DNA of 64,000 nt from JAHDHW01 sp965277415. Its GTDB lineage: Bacteria > Bacteroidota > Bacteroidia > Chitinophagales > Saprospiraceae. The stretch spans positions 55,983 to 119,982 of the forward strand of contig CBDICS010000044.1 in the NCBI GenBank assembly GCA_965277415.1, written 5' to 3'. Position numbers and translations under genes: made by a program. The notes below the pieces were generated by a model. That model was not told the DNA's origin. It saw only the letters and a program-made list of their open reading frames with translations, and searched no databases. How positions within the stretch are numbered: the first letter of the stretch is position 1; each line of letters starts with the position of its first letter. Positions 53,690 to 61,785 of this stretch are shown piece by piece.

Positions 53690-55315
53690 TTAACTTAGAG
53701 GAATTCGCTGTGGCGCTTCAACCCAAATATCCTCGGTTATATAAATTCCAATAAGAAGGATTGTCCCAGCGACTGCTAAAATTAATGCCTCTGTGCCTCC
53801 AAAGAATAAAACAAGTAAGGGAATAATATTACCAAATAAGAGGACACCAAACCAAAACTTGTTTTTATACCTCCCTTTTAATATCATATCTACAGTACGT
53901 TTTGCATCATCTGTTGGATGTGTGGTAACGAGTTCTATGAGCATTGTAAAAAGATTAACAATCAATCCTACGATCATTACATTTTTTAAATATGGCAACC
54001 AACTTTCTCCACTTTCAACAAATACAGAAAGTATACTAAAAATCGCAGCTCCAGCTAAAAAACTATGTATCAACATATGCATAGAAAGGGTAGGACTTTG
54101 CCAAAAATCGCGTCCTTTTGCCTGAGCAAATAGAAATGCGGTATAAATCGCAACAAGAATGGCAATAAAGGCCGTAATCCACATGATCGGCATTTCAATA
54201 CTTGTCCATTCAAACCAGGCAATGATTGCTAGTAAAGTCAATAGTCCTCCATAAGCCGTTATAGCATAACCACCTTTTGTCAACCAAGAATTCCATTGCG
54301 GCCTGAATAGGACATTTAGGAATCGATCAGGTCGATCAAGATCCAAAACCAGTAGAAGGCCAGTAATAGCAAGAAACAGTAAACCTATTCCAATACCTGC
54401 CCATTGTGCCATCGGATTGACTTCTGCAAAACCAAAAGCCCAAGCTAGAAAAGGAATTAGAAATGCGCCAGCGGCAATAGCTTTTGTCCAAACATAGGCT
54501 GATACCTCCCAGCCCCATAAAATACCTTTGTCTGCAACATCATAGGTTCGACGTGGTTTTCCCATTAATAAGTCAATTGATTTTGCAGATCCATTTTGGG
54601 CAATTTCAGCAGCGGTGGCTATTTGTTTTTTGTTTTCTAAAAGCGCTTGAACAACATCACCATTTGAGAATGCCAATTTCTCTGCTTCTTTTGCAAAATG
54701 CCCAACGCCCATTGATTGAGAACTCCAAAAGTAATCATCAGATCTTTCAGTAGCCGTGGGATTTAAAGAAGCATCATCTGCATCAATATAAAATAAATTG
54801 GGAAGTGTACCTTTTTCGGGTTTTCTGACTTTTACTTGTTGACGAGCAAGTAGTTGAGCAATTTCAGATTGAGCATCTTCCATGTCGCCAGATATGATGG
54901 CATGTTCAGGACAGACGTTCACACATGCTGGTTCTAAACCAATATCTACTCGGTGTGCACAATAATTACATTTTGCGGCGGTACTCGTTTCAGGGTCAAT
55001 GTATAATGCATCATAAGGACATGCCTGCATGCAGGATTTGCAACCTATACATCGATCTTTATCAAAGTCTACAATTCCATCATCTCGAAAGAAAAGGGCT
55101 TCAACAGGACAAATCTCCACACAAGGTGCATCCGTGCAATGATTGCAACGCATGACTGAAAAGAGTCGACGTGTATTTGGAAATTCTCCTTTTTCTACTT
55201 GTTTGACCCAAGTTCGATTGACTCCGACAGGGACTTGATGTTCAGATTTACAAGCAGTGGTACAAGCATGGCAACCGATACATTTTCTATTATCAATTAC
55301 GAATCCGTACTTCAT
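53690..55315 (-). CDS. fused ferredoxin-NrfD membrane subunit (SoeB-SoeC / PsrB-PsrC-like)
   Basis: The 541-residue protein joins two parts usually made as separate subunits. Residues 1-140 hold four [4Fe-4S] motifs, all sixteen cysteines present: 12/15/18/22, 57/60/65/69, 89/92/95/99 and 116/119/131/135. After a linker of about 120 residues, the C-terminal part (about 270-535) has eight or so membrane helices of NrfD type, with LLLVLDLDRPDRFLNVLFRPQWNSWL. It passes electrons from the molybdenum subunit to the quinone pool. It is the first gene of its transcript, and two candidate operators lie upstream (55354-55429). Confidence 0.9.
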   Translation of the reverse strand: MKYGFVIDNRKCIGCHACTTACKSEHQVPVGVNRTWVKQVEKGEFPNTRRLFSVMRCNHCTDAPCVEICPVEALFFRDDGIVDFDKDRCIGCKSCMQACPYDALYIDPETSTAAKCNYCAHRVDIGLEPACVNVCPEHAIISGDMEDAQSEIAQLLARQQVKVRKPEKGTLPNLFYIDADDASLNPTATERSDDYFWSSQSMGVGHFAKEAEKLAFSNGDVVQALLENKKQIATAAEIAQNGSAKSIDLLMGKPRRTYDVADKGILWGWEVSAYVWTKAIAAGAFLIPFLAWAFGFAEVNPMAQWAGIGIGLLFLAITGLLLVLDLDRPDRFLNVLFRPQWNSWLTKGGYAITAYGGLLTLLAIIAWFEWTSIEMPIMWITAFIAILVAIYTAFLFAQAKGRDFWQSPTLSMHMLIHSFLAGAAIFSILSVFVESGESWLPYLKNVMIVGLIVNLFTMLIELVTTHPTDDAKRTVDMILKGRYKNKFWFGVLLFGNIIPLLVLFFGGTEALILAVAGTILLIGIYITEDIWVEAPQRIPLS

Positions 55316-55353
55316 TTGTGTTGGTTTTATTTGGCATAAAGCCTACTGTTTTG

Positions 55354-55388
55354 GAATTTTATTTGAATAGCTAATTCAAATAAAATTC
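55354..55388. promoter_or_regulatory. 15-bp perfect inverted repeat before the ferredoxin-NrfD gene
   Basis: GAATTTTATTTGAAT (55354-55368) and ATTCAAATAAAATTC (55374-55388) are perfect inverted repeats around AGCTA. The centre is 56 bases upstream of the start codon. The core TTTGAAT-N5-ATTCAAA resembles a site for a dimeric regulator, for example of Crp/Fnr type. It could instead be the terminator of the SulP gene upstream, though no T run follows on the minus strand. Confidence 0.5.
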
Positions 55389-55406
55389 GGTTGTTTATGT
55401 CGCTCT

Positions 55407-55429
55407 AATATATGAAGGAAGTTTCATGT
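55407..55429. promoter_or_regulatory. shared operator-like element, copy A
   Basis: The pattern AATATATGAA-N5-TTTCATGT is repeated at 58738-58760 with all 18 outer bases identical and all five central bases different. It is a near-palindrome (ATGAA...TTCAT). Its centre is 103 bases upstream of the ferredoxin-NrfD start codon. Confidence 0.6.
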
Positions 55430-55479
55430 ATTCAAATTAATATCATCTTTATTATATCAATTAGAGCAGAAGAATTAAG

Positions 55480-57210
55480 CTACTCTGTATTTGATTGAAT
55501 AGCTTCAGAAGACCAGTCATCTTTACTATCATTAGATAAATCTTTGAAATAATAAACGGCTTGATGAACATTAAGAAACTGTGTCTTTTCTCCAATTAAT
55601 TCTATAAATTTAGAGTGAATGGCTTCATCTCTTACGGGGCCTATCATTCCTGATATATAAAATAAAATTCCATTTTTCGTAAGAAACTTATAAGCATCAC
55701 TTAAGGCATGAAATCCAGTACTATCTATTTGGTGAATGCTACTCGCATCAAGAACTAGTAATTTAATTTTTGATTTTTGCTTAGCGGTTAATTGTTGAAT
55801 TGCTTCTAAAAAATAGCTGGCATTTCCAAAGTATAATTGATCGTCAAATCTTAGGATTAAAATTTCTTCATTTTGTCTTGCTGATTCGAAACGATCAATA
55901 TTTCGATAAGAGTTTGAATTTGGTAACTTACCAAGAATGGCAATATGTGGTTTTGAACTTCTGACTAACACAACAGCAATTGATAAAATGACACCGACTA
56001 AAACGCCTTCTTCAATTCCAAAGGCCAAAGTTGTAGTAAATGTAATCCACATCATATGGAATTCAGGGCGATGATTTTTCCAGAGTAAAATAGCTTCTTT
56101 CCAATCAAAGAGACTAAAGACAGATAATAAAATAATGGAGGCCAATACTGCTCTGGGCAGATAATAAAAAAGAGGCGTCAAAAAAATTAAGGTAAGCCCA
56201 ATAATAATGGCTGTAAAAATAGAAGCAAATCCTGATCTTGCTCCAGCCTCATCATTTACTGCTGAACGAGTAAAACTCCCAGAAGTAGGAAGCGCATTAA
56301 AAAATGAACCAGCAATTTTCGAAAGACCTAGGGCTATCAATTCTTGGTCTGGACGAATGGTATAGTCTCCATGTTTAGATTGAATGACTTTTGCAATAGA
56401 AATACTTTCTACGATACCAATGGTCAGAACGGCTAGGACAGTTGGTACCAATATTTTGACATTGGCAATACTGAAATCTGGAAGTGAAAAAGAGGGGAGA
56501 CCTTTAGGAACATCTTTTACGATTTCAACCCCAATCACATCAACACCCCCTAAATAAACAATCAATGTACAAACAATAGTTACAATTAGTGGACCTGGTA
56601 TGGATCGGCTAATTTTTTTTAGTCCTAACATTATCAACATACTACCTAGACACATGATAAGGGCATGCCAGTTTATTTCATCTAAATGTTGAATAGCATA
56701 ATAGGCCGTTTCGTAAGTATGCAAAAACCGAGGAATTGGAAAACCAAATAAATCTTTAAATTGGCTAATCGCTATGATTATGGCAGCGGCAGAAGTGAAC
56801 CCTACGATGACTGGATGCGAAATAAAATTGACAAAAAAACCAAGTTTAACGATACCAAGTATAAATTGAAAAATACCAACTAGCAATCCAGTTAGAATTA
56901 CCAATGAAATATACTCTGCACTAAATGGTTCTGCAATTTGACTAAGTCCGGCTAATACCAATAAAGCTGAAATGGCAACAGGCCCAATTGACATTTGCCG
57001 TGAAGTTCCAAGAATGGCATAAAAAAATAAGGGAATCAAACCACCATATAATCCATAAATCGGTGGGATACCTGCCAGCATTGCATAAGCCATACCTTGC
57101 GGGACTAACATGACCGCTACTGTTAGTCCCGCAAGGATATCTTGTCTCCAATCTTTTCGAGTATGACTTTGGAAACTTTCTATGATTGGAAAATAGGGTT
57201 TAAAATTCAT
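55480..57210 (-). CDS. SulP-family anion transporter with STAS domain (copy 1)
   Basis: The 576-residue protein has the SLC26/SulP core: the signature DILAGLTVAVMLVPQGMAYAMLAGIPPIYGLY near the start, about twelve to fourteen membrane segments, then a cytoplasmic STAS domain (about 430-560) with ILILRFDDQLYFGNA and LDASSIHQIDSTGFHALSDAY. SulP proteins move sulfate or bicarbonate. It is 29 bases after the CstB-like gene, so it is almost certainly co-transcribed with it. Sulfate export or sulfite/sulfate exchange is an inference from this context. Confidence 0.93.
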   Translation of the reverse strand: MNFKPYFPIIESFQSHTRKDWRQDILAGLTVAVMLVPQGMAYAMLAGIPPIYGLYGGLIPLFFYAILGTSRQMSIGPVAISALLVLAGLSQIAEPFSAEYISLVILTGLLVGIFQFILGIVKLGFFVNFISHPVIVGFTSAAAIIIAISQFKDLFGFPIPRFLHTYETAYYAIQHLDEINWHALIMCLGSMLIMLGLKKISRSIPGPLIVTIVCTLIVYLGGVDVIGVEIVKDVPKGLPSFSLPDFSIANVKILVPTVLAVLTIGIVESISIAKVIQSKHGDYTIRPDQELIALGLSKIAGSFFNALPTSGSFTRSAVNDEAGARSGFASIFTAIIIGLTLIFLTPLFYYLPRAVLASIILLSVFSLFDWKEAILLWKNHRPEFHMMWITFTTTLAFGIEEGVLVGVILSIAVVLVRSSKPHIAILGKLPNSNSYRNIDRFESARQNEEILILRFDDQLYFGNASYFLEAIQQLTAKQKSKIKLLVLDASSIHQIDSTGFHALSDAYKFLTKNGILFYISGMIGPVRDEAIHSKFIELIGEKTQFLNVHQAVYYFKDLSNDSKDDWSSEAIQSNTE

Positions 57211-57239
57211 TTATACATAGATATTTGTCAAAGAACAAT

Positions 57240-58649
57240 TTATTTAAGTGTGCTTGGACAAACAAAATCTGATGTTGGAATCTTAGAATTTGCTATGGTT
57301 TCAAATTTATCTTGAACATTGATTAGTTTTTGAAATCCTCTGGCTTTTAGAATAGAAGCTGCTATGGTAGATCTATATCCACTTCTACAATGTAAAAAAT
57401 ATTTTTTATTTTTGGAAACTTCACTCATCTGTTGATTGATGAAATCCAGAGGGAAGTTTTGTGCATCTTCAATATGCTCTCCTGAAAACTCTCCAGGTTT
57501 TCTAACATCTAGTACATTAGCTCTTTTGTTATAAACTTTTGAAAAAGCACTAGAATTGATAGTTTCAATATGATCAACTTCACGTTTTTCTTTTGTCCAT
57601 GATTCAAAACCGCCCTTTAAATATCCAATAGCATTGTCATAGCCAACTCTGGCTAATCTTTTTACGGTTTCTTTATTTTTTCCTTTTGGTGCTACAATTA
57701 ATATAGTTTGCATGAGATCGGGAATAAGTGCTCCTACCCAAGGTGCAAAGCTTCCATCTAATCCGATGAAAATTGAGTTTGGAATAAAACCTTTTACAAA
57801 TTCTTCCTTAGTCCGAACATCTAAAATTAGCGCACCAGATTCATTTGCAACAGTTTCAAATGCTCTTGGAGAAAGGGCTCGTACACCTCTTTTCATCACA
57901 ATGTCTATACTTTCATACCCAGTTTTATTGAGCTTAGCATTTTTCGAAAAATAAGAAGGCGGTGCTAATAAACCATCTGTTACTTCTTTTATAAACTCTT
58001 TTTTTGTCATATCCGCTCTAAGTGCATAATTGGTCTTCTTCTGATTACCTAAAGTATCCCAAGTCTCACTACTCATATTTTTCCCACAAGCAGAACCAGC
58101 TCCATGAGCAGGATATACTAGCACATCATCAGGAAGCGTCATTATCTTTGTTCGGAGACTTTCATATAACCAGCCAGCTAGATCTTCTTTAGTAATACGC
58201 CCATTTTTTTGTGCGAGATCAGGTCGTCCTACATCACCAATAAATAAGGTGTCTCCTGTAAAGATGGCATATTCCTTTCCTTTTGCATTTTTCAAAAGAT
58301 AGGTTGTACTCTCAGGAGTGTGACCAGGTGTATGCAAGACTGTAAAAGAGACTTTTCCTAATTTGAAAACTTCTCCATCCTTAGCTAAATGTTTTGTATA
58401 ACTGGTCTCAGCATTTGGGCCATAAACAATCTTTGCGCCTGTTTTTTTTGCTAAATCAAGATGACCAGATACAAAATCAGCATGAAAATGTGTTTCAAAA
58501 ATATATTTAATTTTGACACCATTTTCTTTAGCTTTTTCAATATAAGGAGCGGATTCTCTTAATGGATCAATAATGGCTGCTTCACCATTACTTTCTATAT
58601 AGTATGCCCCTTGAGCTAAGCAACCTGTATATATTTGTTCTACTTTCAT
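57240..58649 (-). CDS. persulfide dioxygenase-rhodanese fusion (CstB-like)
   Basis: The 469-residue protein has three parts. Residues 1-215 are an ETHE1-type metallo-beta-lactamase domain with THFHADFVSGH (His54, His56, Asp58), TPGH (His110), TGDTLFIGDVGRPDL (Asp133) and YPAHGAGSACG (His182). Residues about 262-355 are a rhodanese domain with no catalytic cysteine (APKGKNKE at the active loop). Residues about 365-455 are an active-looking rhodanese with Cys421 (CRSGYRST). This matches Staphylococcus CstB, which oxidises persulfides to sulfite or thiosulfate with a non-haem iron. Its promoter region is 58650-58760. Confidence 0.9.
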   Translation of the reverse strand: MKVEQIYTGCLAQGAYYIESNGEAAIIDPLRESAPYIEKAKENGVKIKYIFETHFHADFVSGHLDLAKKTGAKIVYGPNAETSYTKHLAKDGEVFKLGKVSFTVLHTPGHTPESTTYLLKNAKGKEYAIFTGDTLFIGDVGRPDLAQKNGRITKEDLAGWLYESLRTKIMTLPDDVLVYPAHGAGSACGKNMSSETWDTLGNQKKTNYALRADMTKKEFIKEVTDGLLAPPSYFSKNAKLNKTGYESIDIVMKRGVRALSPRAFETVANESGALILDVRTKEEFVKGFIPNSIFIGLDGSFAPWVGALIPDLMQTILIVAPKGKNKETVKRLARVGYDNAIGYLKGGFESWTKEKREVDHIETINSSAFSKVYNKRANVLDVRKPGEFSGEHIEDAQNFPLDFINQQMSEVSKNKKYFLHCRSGYRSTIAASILKARGFQKLINVQDKFETIANSKIPTSDFVCPSTLK

Positions 58650-58673
58650 TTTATAAAATTTATGATTTCAATA

Positions 58674-58681
58674 CAAAATAA
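58674..58681 (-). promoter_or_regulatory. candidate -7 element of the CstB-like gene
   Basis: On the minus strand the octamer is TTATTTTG, one base off TAnnTTTG. It would put the transcript start near 58670, 21 bases before the ATG, and would place the palindrome at 58703-58718 near position -40. Confidence 0.35.
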
Positions 58682-58702
58682 AGGATATTTTATTTCATAT
58701 TA

Positions 58703-58718
58703 TGTGATGATTATCACT
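58703..58718. promoter_or_regulatory. Crp/Fnr-like box TGTGATGATTATCACT
   Basis: The palindrome GTGAT-N4-ATCAC fits the Crp/Fnr family consensus (TGTGA-N6-TCACA). If the weak -7 element at 58674 is correct, its centre is near -40, the normal place for activation by this family. A Crp/Fnr regulator gene lies 2 kb away (60674-61324) on the same strand. Confidence 0.5.
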
Positions 58719-58737
58719 TTGAAAATTATAGTGTACG

Positions 58738-58760
58738 AATATATGAAACTTTTTTCATGT
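58738..58760. promoter_or_regulatory. shared operator-like element, copy B
   Basis: This element has the same 18 outer bases as 55407-55429 (AATATATGAA-N5-TTTCATGT). The centre is 100 bases upstream of the CstB-like start codon, almost the same distance and the same orientation as copy A. A common regulator of both transcripts is the simplest reading. Confidence 0.6.
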
Positions 58761-58898
58761 TTCGGATGATGATTTTAGAAAAAACTATATAGTATGTTCA
58801 GAGATTAAGGTTTCTTATTCTTCACAATGAGACTTGATAATTGTTTGCAGGACAGATCATTAAATCTCAAATTCAGTAGAAACAATTAAAAAATAGGA

Positions 58899-60635
58899 TC
58901 ACGACTCATTCGTCTGTAGAGCATATTCTTTATATCTCTGTATCTTTTTATCATAAAAATCTACTGCATGTTGAATCCTAAAGAAAAAGTGATCACTGCC
59001 TAATTTTTGAGTAATCCCCGCTCTTTGAAAAATATCTCGAATTGGACCTTTAAGGCCTGCTACATAAAATTGAATGCCTTGGGTTTTACTATTTTCAATG
59101 ATTTCATCAAAAGTATGAAGCCCACTGCTATCTATACCATTCATACTATCTGCATCCAAAATGATTAACTTTAAGGAGGGGCCTTTTTTCTCAACTTCAC
59201 GTTCAAGTGTTGATTTAAAAAAATTAATGTTTGCAAAATATAACCTGGCATCAAACCTAAGAATGAGTATATCTGCTCTATTTTCTAGATTATCAAAGCG
59301 ATCTATGTTTTTATAATGAGGTTTACCTATGATCTTTCCTAAAATAGCGACATGTGGTTGAGTTGTTCTATAAATAATCAAACCTAAGGACAATACAACA
59401 CCAATTAATATGCCCTCTTCAATACCTAATAATAGGGTAGCAATAAAAGTAATCAACATCATCCAGAAATCTCCTCGATCTGTTACCCACAAGTATTTTG
59501 CTTCTTTTATATTGATTAAACCAAAAACTGCAACCATGATAACTGAAGCGAGAATAGCTTTGGGCAAATAGTAAAATAGTGGCGTTAAAAATAATAAGCT
59601 TAAACTAATCAATGCCGCACTTATAATAGATGCCATTCCCGTTCTGGCACCGGATTGATCATTTACTGCCGTTCGAGAAAAACCACCAGTTGTAGGAAAA
59701 GATTGAAAAAAAGAACCTCCAATATTTGCGAGACCTAAACCCAGAAGTTCTTGGTTAGGATCTATTTTATAAGTTCTATGTTTGGCTTGAATGGCTTTTG
59801 CAACTGCAATACTTTCCATAAAACTAATAAATGCAATAGTGATAGCGATAGGAAGTAATTGTTTGATATTTTCAAAATTAAAAGAAGGAATAGAAAAAGA
59901 AGGCAATCCTTCTGGAACCGTTTTGACTATTTTGACACCTTGATCAAATAGACCGAGTCCCCAAACAAGTATAATACTTCCGATGACTACCACTAGCGGG
60001 CCGGGAATCGGAATCTTTACTTTTTTTATAATTAAAAGAATTATTATTGCAGTGCTACCAATAATCAAAGTAGGTAGATTCGTTGAACTCATTTGACTAA
60101 ACGCATTAGACAATATTTCATGAATATAATTGCTTCTTGGGATATCTACCCCCATCAAATGTTTTAACTGACTAAAACCAATGATTAATGCAGCGGCGGA
60201 AGTAAATCCAGCTATAACAGGATGAGAAAGAAAATTGACTAAAAAACCAAGTCGAAATATGCCCATCAGAAATTGAATACTCCCCACCATAAAAGCAAGT
60301 AATATAGCTAAGGAAATAAAGTCGGGCGAATTAGGCGTCGCTATGGTACCTACACCTGCGAGAATTAATAAGGAAACCATTGCTACTGGACCTACTGCCA
60401 ATTGGGGAGACGTACCAAAAACGGCGTAAAGAATCAATGGAATGATTGAAGCATATAATCCATAGATCGGAGGCAATCCAGCAAGCATAGCATAAGCCAT
60501 TCCTTGCGGAATAAGCATTACTCCTACAGTTAATCCAGCTATTAAATCTCCTCGAAAATCCTTTTTGGTGTAAGCTGGAAGCCAGTTTGTTATTGGAATA
60601 TATTGTTTTAAATTCATTTTAACTTCTTTCGACAA
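58899..60635 (-). CDS. SulP-family anion transporter with STAS domain (copy 2)
   Basis: The 578-residue protein is a close paralogue of the transporter at 55480-57210: the same GLTVGVMLIPQGMAYAMLAGLPPIYGLYA signature, FPTTGGFSRTAVNDQSGARTG, and a STAS domain with ILILRFDARLYFANINF and LDADSMNGIDSSGLHTFDE. It is 38 bases after the Crp/Fnr gene and probably co-transcribed. Two such transporters around one persulfide dioxygenase suggests duplication within the locus. The substrate is inferred to be sulfate or another sulfur anion. Confidence 0.93.
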   Translation of the reverse strand: MSKEVKMNLKQYIPITNWLPAYTKKDFRGDLIAGLTVGVMLIPQGMAYAMLAGLPPIYGLYASIIPLILYAVFGTSPQLAVGPVAMVSLLILAGVGTIATPNSPDFISLAILLAFMVGSIQFLMGIFRLGFLVNFLSHPVIAGFTSAAALIIGFSQLKHLMGVDIPRSNYIHEILSNAFSQMSSTNLPTLIIGSTAIIILLIIKKVKIPIPGPLVVVIGSIILVWGLGLFDQGVKIVKTVPEGLPSFSIPSFNFENIKQLLPIAITIAFISFMESIAVAKAIQAKHRTYKIDPNQELLGLGLANIGGSFFQSFPTTGGFSRTAVNDQSGARTGMASIISAALISLSLLFLTPLFYYLPKAILASVIMVAVFGLINIKEAKYLWVTDRGDFWMMLITFIATLLLGIEEGILIGVVLSLGLIIYRTTQPHVAILGKIIGKPHYKNIDRFDNLENRADILILRFDARLYFANINFFKSTLEREVEKKGPSLKLIILDADSMNGIDSSGLHTFDEIIENSKTQGIQFYVAGLKGPIRDIFQRAGITQKLGSDHFFFRIQHAVDFYDKKIQRYKEYALQTNES

Positions 60636-60673
60636 AGATACTTAGCTATTGAGAAATCTTTCAGTAATCAATA

Positions 60674-61324
60674 TCACAGAAGTTCGATTTTATTTCTTCC
60701 AAGTGCGATCATGTTTTTGTTTTCCATTTGTTTAAGCAATCTTGAAATGGCTTCCCGAGAGGCATTTAGTTCGTAAGCAATTTTTTGGTGGGTGGTAAAG
60801 ACTGTTTTAGAATTATGAGTTTTGGATTTTTGGATGAGGTATTCATATAAGCGGTCATCCATTTTTTTAAAGGCAATATTGTCTATTGTCTTGATCATTT
60901 CTTGAAGGCGACTGTCATAAGATTGCATAACAAAATTTTTCCAACTTTTATATTGTGTCATCCATTGGTCGGCGCTTCTTACCGGGATTGCAATAATAGT
61001 GACATCATCTTCCGCAGTAGTTCGAATATCACTTTGTTTATTCATCATACAACAGGAAAAAGACATAGAACAAGTTTCTCCGGCTTTGAGGTAGTACAAT
61101 AATAATTCACGTCCTTCAACACTATCTTCCCGAACAACTTTTATAGAGCCCCTAACGACCAGAGGAACCAATTTAATATAACTGCCATAATTCATGATCA
61201 CTGTTTCTGAATCAAAATCCATAAGTTTTGCTGTACTAGCAATTTCTTCAATCAATGCTTGTTCATTAATTACAGGAAAGTGAGTCTTTAGTAGTTCTAG
61301 TATTTTAGGGTCTGGAATATTCAT
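60674..61324 (-). CDS. Crp/Fnr-family transcription regulator
   Basis: The 216-residue protein has a cyclic-nucleotide-binding-like beta-roll (about 25-125) and a C-terminal winged helix (about 140-216) with KIAYELNASREAISRLLKQMENK. The sensor part contains a cysteine cluster, Cys85, Cys91 and Cys92 (GETCSMSFSCCM). There is no N-terminal iron-sulfur motif as in Fnr. It lies directly upstream of the second SulP gene. A role in sensing reactive sulfur or redox state through the cysteines is an inference from context. It is the best candidate to bind the box at 58703. Confidence 0.9.
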   Translation of the reverse strand: MNIPDPKILELLKTHFPVINEQALIEEIASTAKLMDFDSETVIMNYGSYIKLVPLVVRGSIKVVREDSVEGRELLLYYLKAGETCSMSFSCCMMNKQSDIRTTAEDDVTIIAIPVRSADQWMTQYKSWKNFVMQSYDSRLQEMIKTIDNIAFKKMDDRLYEYLIQKSKTHNSKTVFTTHQKIAYELNASREAISRLLKQMENKNMIALGRNKIELL

Positions 61325-61401
61325 GATTTGATATTGAGTCGAATTGTAGACTCTAGAAAAGTATAATTTGAATTAAATTTTGAAAAGGTCAAAAATTACG
61401 A

Positions 61402-61716
61402 TCACATATTACACTGGCAATTTTCGAGGCATTCAATAATTAAAGAGACATCTCTTTCCTTTAGAGAGTAGAACATACTTCTACCTTTTCGCTTTACTGA
61501 AAGTATTCCTTTATCTCGCATTCTTTGGAGGTGATGAGAAGTCAAGGATTGTTCACTAGCCAGCATTGCACAAATTTGAGAAACAGAAAGTTTTGGATGT
61601 TGTTCAAGTAAGTGGACAATAGCTAGGCGCATTGGATGTGCAACCACCTTTAAAATATAGGCTATGCGTTCCAATTTTTCGACTAATTCATCATTCATTA
61701 CTGTATTGTTTTCCAT
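61402..61716 (-). CDS. ArsR-family winged-helix repressor
   Basis: The 104-residue protein has the ArsR fold: LKVVAHPMRLAIVHLLEQHPKLSVSQICAML, recognition helix QSLTSHHLQRMRDKG and the beta wing SVKRKGRSMFYSL. Cysteines are Cys49 in the third helix and Cys96, Cys100 and Cys102 at the C-terminus. The cysteine positions differ from the BigR/SqrR persulfide sensors (no ILC motif) but could still bind a metal or sulfur species. It is 77 bases upstream of the Crp/Fnr gene on the same strand, so it is likely part of the locus. Confidence 0.9.
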   Translation of the reverse strand: MENNTVMNDELVEKLERIAYILKVVAHPMRLAIVHLLEQHPKLSVSQICAMLASEQSLTSHHLQRMRDKGILSVKRKGRSMFYSLKERDVSLIIECLENCQCNM

Positions 61717-61785
61717 ATGATAAAGATAAGGACATATATTTGTAAAACAAAAGAAGCTCTATAGGATCACTTCCAAATAGTCTTT

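Noticed and set aside
53793..54125. A 110-codon plus-strand frame inside the ferredoxin-NrfD gene
   Set aside because: It is opposite the membrane-helix coding part of a secure gene, and its composition reflects that.
50753..55315. Alternative complex III or a polysulfide, thiosulfate or tetrathionate reductase
   Set aside because: Complex III lacks a molybdenum site and includes cytochrome subunits that are absent here. The periplasmic reductases carry Tat signals, which this catalytic subunit lacks. The reductase alternative is not fully excluded.
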